Made by a program: the position numbers and the translations under genes | Shown: positions 9,642-16,210 of the stretch, piece after piece | Layout: every line of letters starts with the position of its first letter | How positions within the stretch are numbered: position 1 is the stretch's first letter | NCBI GenBank assembly: GCA_963734965.1 | Contig: CAVTJK010000003.1 | Span: 372,001-436,000 of the forward strand | DNA from: UBA4742 sp963734965 | Lineage (GTDB): Bacteria > Actinomycetota > Acidimicrobiia > Acidimicrobiales > Acidimicrobilacustridaceae | DNA: 64,000 nucleotides | Direction of reading: 5' to 3' | Notes under the pieces: generated by a model | The model's database searches: none | Told to the model about the DNA's origin: nothing | The model's input: the letters and a program-made list of their open reading frames with translations, nothing else

Positions 9642-10270
9642 TGGTGACCAAGGCCCCCGCGCCTGACCAGGATGCGCCCGCCGTTGCCGACGCCGTCCTG
9701 CCCCGTCCGGCCGGACGACCGCGCAGTGCCGCGGCCGACGAGGCCATCTTGGCCGCCACGATCGACGAGCTGGTGGCCGAAGGCTTCGACGAGCTGACCA
9801 TCGAGCGGGTCGCGGCCCGCGCCGGGGTCGGCAAGGCGACGATCTACCGACGCTGGTCGTCGAAGACCGAGCTGGTGGTCGACGCCGTGGGCACGCTCAA
9901 GCCCCCACCGGTGCACCCCGACACCGGCTCGACCCGCGAGGACCTCATCGAGCTGATGTCGCTGGGTCATGGCACCATCGCCGACCCCGAGTACGGGCGT
10001 CTCCTGGCCGGACTCTGCATGGAGCTCCAGCGCAACGCCGAGATCGGCGACCTGTACCGCGAACGGTTCGTGGCGCCGCGCCGACAGGTCATGAGCGAGA
10101 TCCTCGAGCGTGGGATCGAGCGGGGCGAAGTGCGTCCCGGCATCGATGCCGCGGTCGTCATCGACCTGCTCGTCGCGCCGCTCTTCTACCGGCGGATCCT
10201 CGGCGACGGACCCGTCGATCGGGCCGCTGTGGCCCAGATCGTCGACCAGGTCATGGCCGGCCTGAAATAG
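9641..10270 (+). CDS. TetR/AcrR family transcriptional regulator
   Basis: 209 aa. The N-terminal HTH (about residues 28-75) reads ILAATIDELVAEGFDELTIERVAARAGVGKATIYRRW split over helices 1-3, with the classic GVGKATIYRRW recognition helix. The ligand-binding half contains a TetR_C-like segment (LVAPLFYRRI, DQVMAGL). It starts within the stop of the MFS exporter gene and so is co-transcribed. It probably represses the pair until an exported compound binds. The palindrome at 7813-7830 is the best operator candidate. Confidence 0.92.
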   Translation: MVTKAPAPDQDAPAVADAVLPRPAGRPRSAAADEAILAATIDELVAEGFDELTIERVAARAGVGKATIYRRWSSKTELVVDAVGTLKPPPVHPDTGSTREDLIELMSLGHGTIADPEYGRLLAGLCMELQRNAEIGDLYRERFVAPRRQVMSEILERGIERGEVRPGIDAAVVIDLLVAPLFYRRILGDGPVDRAAVAQIVDQVMAGLK

Positions 10271-10278
10271 CCCCGAGG

Positions 10279-10298
10279 GCATCAAGATCCCGCTAAGG
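10279..10298. promoter_or_regulatory. Candidate potassium-regulon operator, site 1
   Basis: TCAAGATCCCGCTAAGG (within 10279-10298) lies 39 bases before the DUF4118 gene. Close relatives occur before both kdp operons (11299-11310 and 27352-27368). Sharing by three potassium-linked units suggests a KdpE site; this is inference from three sequences only. Confidence 0.4.
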
Positions 10299-10336
10299 AT
10301 CGCCCGCGGCCCGAGTTACGGCTGTACAACCGAATC

Positions 10337-11074
10337 ATGAAGCGCATCCGGATCGATCACCTCGCCTACGGAGGTGCCCTGCTCGGGGTCCCACTCGTGG
10401 CTGTGTGCCTCCTGCCGCTGCGCGATCACATCGCCGGGACCAACGTTGCGCTGATCCTGGTCGTCGCCGTCGTGGCCGTGGCCATCACCGGCCGGCGGGT
10501 GGCCGCCGCTCTGGCCGCCGTGTCGGCCGCCTTCTGGTACGAGTTCTTCTTCACCGTGCCCTACAACTCGGTGCGCATCAACAACGGGCAGGACGCTCTG
10601 ACCGCCGGACTGTTGCTCGTCGTCGGTTTGGCCGTCGGTCAGCTGGCGTCGTGGGCGCTCGGCCAGCGCGACGAGGCCCGCCGGGGCCGGGTCGACATCG
10701 GGCGCATCCACTACGCGGCGGAGCTGGCGGCGCAGGGCGAGTCGGTCGACCACCTGATCATGGCCGTGTCGCTCGAGTTGCGCGATCTGCTGTTCCTGCG
10801 CGACTGCTCCTTCGACTACGGCGTGGCCGACGAGCACCTGCCGTCGCTCGATCACGACGCCCGGGTCCGATGGGGCGATCTGGGATGGGGGACGGCGACC
10901 CTCGGGCTCCCGAGCAAGGGCGTCACCCTCGCCGCGCACGGGCAGGGCCGGATCGTCGGCACCTTCACGCTGACCCCCACGCCGGGCGTCGTGCTGGGCG
11001 AGGACCGGCTCCTCGTGGCCGTGGCTCTCGCCGATCAGGTCGGCGCCGCCCTCGCCGGCCTCCAGGCTGCCTGA
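10337..11074 (+). CDS. DUF4118 (KdpD-type membrane sensor) protein without kinase domain
   Basis: 245 aa. Helices spanning about 10-110 carry the KdpD-like DUF4118 pattern: LRDHIAGTNVALILVVAVVAVA, then VSAAFWYEFFFTVPYNSVRI, then a third/fourth helix around LLLVVGLAVGQL. The same arrangement occurs in the KdpD encoded downstream (SHINLSTDMMLFLVLVV, NWYFTEPLHTF). The rest (~120-245) resembles a GAF-like domain ending in ALADQVGAALAGLQAA. There is no HisKA or HATPase domain. Its position 5' of kdp suggests a stand-alone potassium or osmotic sensor, or a partner of KdpD; that role is inferred. It is separated from kdp by 274 bases and may be its own unit. Confidence 0.75.
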   Translation: MKRIRIDHLAYGGALLGVPLVAVCLLPLRDHIAGTNVALILVVAVVAVAITGRRVAAALAAVSAAFWYEFFFTVPYNSVRINNGQDALTAGLLLVVGLAVGQLASWALGQRDEARRGRVDIGRIHYAAELAAQGESVDHLIMAVSLELRDLLFLRDCSFDYGVADEHLPSLDHDARVRWGDLGWGTATLGLPSKGVTLAAHGQGRIVGTFTLTPTPGVVLGEDRLLVAVALADQVGAALAGLQAA

Positions 11075-11080
11075 TCGACC

Positions 11081-11178
11081 TGCTTGATCCTCCGGTCGGC
11101 GGGGCCTCCCTTCGGATGGCTTCGCCGACTGCTTGATCCTTCGGTCGGCGGGGCCTCCCTTCGGATGGCTTCGCCGAC
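11081..11178 (+). repeat. Tandem duplication of a 49-bp hairpin-forming unit
   Basis: Two adjacent 49-bp units, 11081-11129 and 11130-11178, with one mismatch (CCTCCGG vs CCTTCGG). Each contains GTCGGCG and CGCCGAC as outer arms and a C(TTCG)G tetraloop, so each can fold as a hairpin and may act as a terminator for the DUF4118 gene. An open frame across the repeat is not considered coding. Confidence 0.75.
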
Positions 11179-11269
11179 TGGGTGTCACGCGGGGTGCGGC
11201 TCGCCCCGCTCCGCCGCGTCGATCGACCCGGGCAGGCGTCCCGTCACTGCCGGCCCCTTCGGTAAGGGG

Positions 11270-11310
11270 GCGTCAAGAGCGGATGCTCGGGCGCTAATCC
11301 AGCGCTAAGG
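11270..11310. promoter_or_regulatory. Candidate kdp operator, site 2
   Basis: GCGTCAAGAGC is followed by a direct repeat GCGCTAA-tcca-GCGCTAAGG, ending 38 bases before the first gene of kdp operon 1. The TCAAGA and CGCTAAGG halves match the site at 10279-10298, here spaced further apart. A KdpE binding role is inferred. Confidence 0.4.
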
Positions 11311-11348
11311 CCCTACCTCGAGGCCTCGGCTGGAGATAGAACGACTCC

Positions 11349-11489
11349 ATGGCCGATGTCATCTTTCTCATCGTGATCGTCGCCTTCTTCGGGCTGATGG
11401 TCCTGTTGGTCAAGGCGTGCGAGCGCATCATCGGGTCCGACGAGATCGCGTCGTCGCCCTCGACCAGCGAAGCGGAGGTCGGCTCATGA
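11349..11489 (+). CDS. Small kdp-associated membrane protein, copy 1
   Basis: 46 aa: one N-terminal membrane helix (IFLIVIVAFFGLMVLLV) followed by the motif KACERIIGSDE and a polar tail. It overlaps kdpF by 4 bases (ATGA). The second kdp operon has a paralog in the same place (27471-27620) sharing the FF.LM.LV..C.RIIGSDE pattern, which is strong support that this tiny frame is a real gene. No function is known to me. Position suggests a small subunit or assembly factor of the KdpFABC pump, comparable to KdpF but distinct from it. The start is ATG. Confidence 0.75.
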   Translation: MADVIFLIVIVAFFGLMVLLVKACERIIGSDEIASSPSTSEAEVGS

Positions 11490-11575
11490 CCGCCGACAAC
11501 ATCGTCGGGCTGGTCGTCGCCGTCCTGCTGACCGTGTACCTGGTCGCCGCCCTCGTCTTCCCCGAGAGGTTCTGA
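11486..11575 (+). CDS. kdpF: Potassium-transporting ATPase subunit KdpF
   Basis: 29 aa, a single membrane helix: VGLVVAVLLTVYLVAALVFPERF. This is the typical KdpF size and pattern, ending in PE.F/L. KdpF is the small stabilising lipid-like subunit of KdpFABC. It overlaps the preceding small gene by 4 bases and its TGA shares one base with the kdpA ATG. Confidence 0.9.
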   Translation: MTADNIVGLVVAVLLTVYLVAALVFPERF

Positions 11576-13449
11576 TGAACGCCGCTGGGTGGATCCAACT
11601 CGTCGTGTTGATCGCCATCATCGGCGTCGGCACCCGCCTGCTCGGTCCCTACATCGCCGGCATCTTCACGATGTCGGCCGACTCGAAGCTCGTGCACGAG
11701 GATGCGGACACGGCTGAGCGCGAGGTGGTGGCGGCCGTCGCCGAGCACACCGGCGCGCTCGCAACGGCCGAGAGCGGGACGACGGTGGTCACCGCGGTCG
11801 AGCCTGTCGCCCCGAGCGAGGCTCCGGGCATCTTCCCCAAGGCGATGGGCGACCGGTTCTTCGGTCCCGTCGAACGGCTCATCTACCGCCTGTGCGGGAT
11901 CGACGAGACCAAGGAGCAACGCTGGAGCGTCTACGCCCTCTCGTTGCTGGCCTTCAGCCTCGTATCGGTGCTCGTGGTCTACGGCATGCAACGGATCCAG
12001 GGCGCGCTGCCGCTGAACCCGAACTCGGTCAGCGGGGTGTCACCGGCGACCGCGTTCAACACGGCGGTCAGCTTCGTCACCAACACGAACTGGCAGAACT
12101 ACGCCGGCGAATCGACGATGAGCCACCTCACCCAGATGGCGGCGCTCACGGTGCAGAACTTCGTGTCGGCCGCGGTCGGCTTGGCCGTGGCCATTGCCTT
12201 CGTCCGTGGGCTGATCCGCCGCCGATCGAACACCATCGGCAACTTCTGGGTCGATCTGGTGCGGGGCATCGTCCGGCTGTTGCTGCCGCTCGCCTTCGTT
12301 CTCGCCCTCGTCTTCGTCGGCATGGGCGTCATCCAGAACTTCCAGGGCAACACCGTGGCCCACACGCTCGATCACGCCGTGCAGGTCGTGCCCGGCGGTC
12401 CGGTGGCGAGCCAGGAGGCCATCAAGCAGCTCGGCACCAACGGTGGCGGGTTCTTCAACGCCAACTCGGCTCATCCGTTCGAGAACCCGACGGGCCTGAC
12501 CAACCTGCTGCAGATCGCCGCCCTGCTGCTCATCCCCTTCAGCCTCACCTACGCCTTCGGCCGCATGGTCAAGGACCAGAAGCAGGGCTGGGTCCTGTTC
12601 GCGGCCATGTTCCTGCTCTGGATCGCGGTGGCGGGCCTGGCCATGGGCGCCGAGATCAACGGCAACAGCGCCCTCAACAAGGCGGGCGTGAACCAAGCCG
12701 CCACCTCGACCCAGTCGGGCGGCAACATGGAGGGCAAGGAGACGCGGTACGGGCCGGCCACCTGTGGTCTCTACGCCGGGTCGACGACCGGCACCTCGAC
12801 CGGCGCCATCATCTGCCAGCACGACAGCCTCACACCGCTCGGCGGTCTGGCCCCGCTCACCAACATGATGTTGAGCGAGGTCAGCCCGGGCGGGGTGGGC
12901 GCCGGCCTCTACGGCATGTTGATCTTCGTCCTGCTCGCCGTCTTCATCGCCGGGCTCATGGTCGGGCGCACCCCGGAGTACCTCGGCAAGAAGATCCAGG
13001 CCGCCGAGATGAAGCTCGTCGTCATCTACATCTTGGCCGTACCGCTGATGGTGCTCGGCTTCGCCGCCGCATCGGTCCTCTTGCACGGAGCGAAGCTGTC
13101 GATCCTGAACCCCGGCCCGCACGGGCTGAGCGAGGTCGTGTACGCCTTCACGTCGGCCGGCAACAACAACGGCTCGGCCTTCGCCGGGCTCAACGGCGCG
13201 ACCGACTGGTACAACACGACGCTCGGCTTGGCCATGTTGGTCGGCCGGTTCGTGCTGATGGTCACGGCCCTGGCCATCGCCGGCTCGTTGGCCCGCAAGC
13301 AACCGGTGCCGCCGTCGGCGGGCACCTTCCCGACGGGCACCGCCCTCTTCACCGGTCTGCTGGTCGGCGTCGTGGTGATCGTCGTGGGCCTCACCTACTT
13401 CCCGGTCCTGGCGCTCGGCCCCCTCGTCGAGCACCTGAGCCTCAAGTGA
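11575..13449 (+). CDS. kdpA: Potassium-transporting ATPase subunit KdpA (copy 1)
   Basis: 624 aa, the ion-channel-like subunit that selects and binds K+. The four filter-loop regions are close to the E. coli pattern: NTNWQNYAGES, LGTNGGGFFNANSAHPFENP, HDSLTPLGG and GNNNGSAFAGL; NMEGKETRYG is also present. It is longer than the usual ~555-560 residues because of a ~55-residue polar insertion at about 38-92, between the first helix and GDRFFGPVERLIYRL. Co-directional with kdpF and kdpB, with one-base overlap to kdpF. It supplies the membrane path for the ATP-driven high-affinity K+ pump. Confidence 0.96.
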   Translation: MNAAGWIQLVVLIAIIGVGTRLLGPYIAGIFTMSADSKLVHEDADTAEREVVAAVAEHTGALATAESGTTVVTAVEPVAPSEAPGIFPKAMGDRFFGPVERLIYRLCGIDETKEQRWSVYALSLLAFSLVSVLVVYGMQRIQGALPLNPNSVSGVSPATAFNTAVSFVTNTNWQNYAGESTMSHLTQMAALTVQNFVSAAVGLAVAIAFVRGLIRRRSNTIGNFWVDLVRGIVRLLLPLAFVLALVFVGMGVIQNFQGNTVAHTLDHAVQVVPGGPVASQEAIKQLGTNGGGFFNANSAHPFENPTGLTNLLQIAALLLIPFSLTYAFGRMVKDQKQGWVLFAAMFLLWIAVAGLAMGAEINGNSALNKAGVNQAATSTQSGGNMEGKETRYGPATCGLYAGSTTGTSTGAIICQHDSLTPLGGLAPLTNMMLSEVSPGGVGAGLYGMLIFVLLAVFIAGLMVGRTPEYLGKKIQAAEMKLVVIYILAVPLMVLGFAAASVLLHGAKLSILNPGPHGLSEVVYAFTSAGNNNGSAFAGLNGATDWYNTTLGLAMLVGRFVLMVTALAIAGSLARKQPVPPSAGTFPTGTALFTGLLVGVVVIVVGLTYFPVLALGPLVEHLSLK

Positions 13450-13459
13450 TGGAGCACGC

Positions 13460-15574
13460 ATGAGTTCGACAGTCCTCGACGAGCCCGAGCAGCCACCGCA
13501 ACCCGAGTCGGGCGACGGCGAGGGGTCCGCGGACGGCACCGCCAAGAAGAGCAAGGCCGGCCTGTTCGACCCGGCCATCATGCGTCGGGCCGTGGGCGAC
13601 AGCTTCAAGAAGCTCGACCCCCGCCTCATGGCCAAGAACCCGGTGATGATGGTGGTCGAGGTCGGCTCGGTGCTGACCACGATCCTGTTCTTCAGGGATC
13701 TCGGGAAGTCGAGCGCCAGCGAGAACTGGTTCGCCGGACTGGTGGCGGCCTGGCTGTGGTTCACGGTGCTGTTCGCCAACTTCGCCGAGGCCATGGCCGA
13801 GGGCCGGGGCAAAGCCCAAGCCGACTCGTTGCGCAAGGCACGCGCCGACACCGTCGCCAACGTCCGTCGCGCCGACGGCACGATCGAGCAGGTGCCGAGC
13901 CCGCAGCTCCAGGTGGGCGACGAGTGCGTGGTGGTAGCCGGTGAGGTGATCCCCGGCGACGGCGAGATCATCGACGGGATCGCGTCGGTCGACGAGTCGG
14001 CCATCACGGGCGAGTCGGCCCCGGTCATCCGCGAATCGGGGGGCGATCGTTCGGCCGTCACCGGCGGGACCCGCGTCCTGTCCGATCAGATCATCGTCCG
14101 CATCACGGCCAAGCCCGGCGAGACCTTCCTCGACCGGATGATCGCCCTGGTCGAAGGAGCGAGCCGGCAGAAGACGCCCAACGAGATCGCCCTCAACATC
14201 CTGCTCTCGGGGCTCACGATCATCTTCCTGCTGGCCACGGTGACCCTTCAGCCCTTTGCCATCTACTCGGGTGGCGAGCAGAAGATCATCACGCTGGTCG
14301 CCCTCCTGGTCTGCCTCATCCCGACGACGATCGGCGCTCTGCTGTCGGCCATCGGCATCGCCGGCATGGATCGCCTCGTCCAGCGCAACGTGCTGGCCAT
14401 GTCGGGGCGGGCGGTCGAAGCGGCGGGTGACTGCTCGACGCTGCTGCTCGACAAGACGGGCACCATCACGCTCGGCAACCGTCAGGCGGCGGCGTTCATC
14501 CCGATGCCGGGCGTGAGCGAGGACGAGCTGGCCGACGCGGCTCAGCTGTCGTCGCTGGCCGACGAGACCCCCGAAGGCCGATCGATCGTGGTGCTGGCCA
14601 AGGAGAGGTACGACCTGCGCGAGCGCGACCTGGTCGGGGCCGAGCTGGTGCCGTTCACGGCCCAGACCCGCATGAGCGGGCTCGACTTCGAGGGCCGACA
14701 GGTGCGCAAGGGAGCGGCCGACTCGGTGAAGCGCTATGTGCTCGATGCCGGCGGCACCGTTCCCGACGATCTCGACAAGGAGGTCGAGGCCATCGCGACC
14801 CAGGGCGGCACGCCGCTCGTCGTGGTGGACAACGGTCGCGTCATGGGTGTGATCCAGCTCAAGGACGTCGTGAAGTCGGGTATGCGCGAACGCTTCGACG
14901 AACTGCGGGCCATGGGCATCCGCACGGTGATGATCACCGGTGACAACCCCATGACGGCGGCGGCCATCGCCGAGGAGGCCGGTGTCGACGACTTCCTGGC
15001 CGAGGCCACCCCCGAGGACAAGATGGCCCTGATCAAGAAGGAGCAGGCCGGCGGCTTCCTCGTGGCCATGACCGGCGACGGCACCAACGACGCACCCGCC
15101 CTGGCTCAGGCTGACGTGGGGGTGGCCATGAACACGGGCACCCAGGCGGCCAAGGAAGCCGGGAACATGGTCGATCTCGACTCGAACCCGACGAAGCTCA
15201 TCGAGATCGTCGAGATCGGCAAGCAGCTGCTGATCACCCGGGGCTCGTTGACGACCTTCTCGATCGCCAACGACGTGGCCAAGTACTTCGCCATCATCCC
15301 CGCCATGTTCGTGGGCGTGTTCCCCGAGCTGAAGACGCTCAACATCATGCACCTCTCCAGCCCGAACTCGGCGATCCTCTCGGCGGTCATCTTCAACGCG
15401 CTGATCATCGTGGCGCTCATCCCGCTGGCGTTGCGAGGCGTGAAGTTCCGCGCCGCCGGTGCGGCGGACGTCCTGCGGCGCAACATCCTCATCTACGGCG
15501 TGGGCGGGCTCATCGCCCCCTTCGTCGGCATCAAGATCATCGACCTCGTCATCAGTGGGCTGGGAGTCAAATAG
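13460..15574 (+). CDS. kdpB: Potassium-transporting ATPase ATP-binding subunit KdpB (copy 1)
   Basis: 704 aa P-type ATPase (class IA). It contains the actuator motif ITGESAPV, the phosphorylation motif DKTGTIT (Asp near residue 331), the nucleotide-domain KGAADSVKRY, and the hinge MTGDGTNDAPALAQADVGVAMNTG split across its usual sites. ATG at 13460 follows GGAG by 6 bases. Length is slightly above the family norm owing to an acidic, low-complexity N-terminus. It hydrolyses ATP to drive K+ uptake through KdpA. The intact frame contrasts with the second copy. The kdpC gene begins immediately after the stop. Confidence 0.97.
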   Translation: MSSTVLDEPEQPPQPESGDGEGSADGTAKKSKAGLFDPAIMRRAVGDSFKKLDPRLMAKNPVMMVVEVGSVLTTILFFRDLGKSSASENWFAGLVAAWLWFTVLFANFAEAMAEGRGKAQADSLRKARADTVANVRRADGTIEQVPSPQLQVGDECVVVAGEVIPGDGEIIDGIASVDESAITGESAPVIRESGGDRSAVTGGTRVLSDQIIVRITAKPGETFLDRMIALVEGASRQKTPNEIALNILLSGLTIIFLLATVTLQPFAIYSGGEQKIITLVALLVCLIPTTIGALLSAIGIAGMDRLVQRNVLAMSGRAVEAAGDCSTLLLDKTGTITLGNRQAAAFIPMPGVSEDELADAAQLSSLADETPEGRSIVVLAKERYDLRERDLVGAELVPFTAQTRMSGLDFEGRQVRKGAADSVKRYVLDAGGTVPDDLDKEVEAIATQGGTPLVVVDNGRVMGVIQLKDVVKSGMRERFDELRAMGIRTVMITGDNPMTAAAIAEEAGVDDFLAEATPEDKMALIKKEQAGGFLVAMTGDGTNDAPALAQADVGVAMNTGTQAAKEAGNMVDLDSNPTKLIEIVEIGKQLLITRGSLTTFSIANDVAKYFAIIPAMFVGVFPELKTLNIMHLSSPNSAILSAVIFNALIIVALIPLALRGVKFRAAGAADVLRRNILIYGVGGLIAPFVGIKIIDLVISGLGVK

Positions 15575-16201
15575 ATGAAACGTCAACTGCTGCCGGCCGT
15601 GCGCATGATGGCGGTGCTGACCGTCGTCTTGGGCCTCGCCTATCCGTTGGTCGTGCTCGGCTTCGGCCAGGCCTTCTTCCACCACAAGGCCAACGGATCG
15701 ATCGTCAAGGTGGACGGTCAGGTCGTGGGCTCGTCCGCCCTCGGCCAGCAGTTCACCTCGGCCCGGTACTTCTCGAGCCGGCCCTCCGCCGCCGGCATCA
15801 CGGCCAGTGGCTCGCTCGGCGACGACGGCAAGCCAGGTGACCCCAGTGACCTGTCGTTGTCGAACAGCGGAGGCGCCAACTTGGGTCCCACCAACCCGAC
15901 GCTGCTCACCGACGTGACCGACCTGGCCGTGGCCTACCGCAAGGCGAACGGCCTGGCGCCCGGGGCCAAGGTGCCGATCGACGCCGTCACCACTTCGGCC
16001 TCGGGCGTCGACCCCGAGATCTCGGTGGCCAACGCCCGTCTGCAGGCGGGCCGCGTCGCCAGGGTGCGCGGCGTCGCGGTGGCGACCGTCGACCGCCTGA
16101 TCGATCGCTACACCGACGGCCGGTCATTAGGCTTCTTGGGCGACCCGGGAGTGAACGTGCTCGAGCTCAACCTGGCCTTGGATCGGCTCTCTCATTCATA
16201 G
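15575..16201 (+). CDS. kdpC: Potassium-transporting ATPase subunit KdpC (copy 1)
   Basis: 208 aa with an N-terminal membrane helix (AVRMMAVLTVVLGLAYPLVV) and an extracytoplasmic domain containing FSSRPSAAG, the NLGPTNP motif, DAVTTSASGVDPEIS and ANARLQAGRVARVRG, and a C-terminal GFLGDPGVNVLELNLAL. These are diagnostic of KdpC, which anchors KdpA to KdpB and increases ATP affinity. It directly abuts kdpB and precedes kdpD by 9 bases. Confidence 0.96.
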   Translation: MKRQLLPAVRMMAVLTVVLGLAYPLVVLGFGQAFFHHKANGSIVKVDGQVVGSSALGQQFTSARYFSSRPSAAGITASGSLGDDGKPGDPSDLSLSNSGGANLGPTNPTLLTDVTDLAVAYRKANGLAPGAKVPIDAVTTSASGVDPEISVANARLQAGRVARVRGVAVATVDRLIDRYTDGRSLGFLGDPGVNVLELNLALDRLSHS

Positions 16202-16210
16202 ACTCCGGTC

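Noticed and set aside
11084..11308. A 74-aa ORF across the 49-bp tandem repeat
   Set aside because: It is created by the repeated non-coding unit, has no ribosome site and no family pattern.
12040..14061. Long antisense ORFs over kdp, leuA and other genes
   Set aside because: Typical GC-rich shadow frames with Arg/Gly/Asp/His-rich composition opposite clearly conserved genes.
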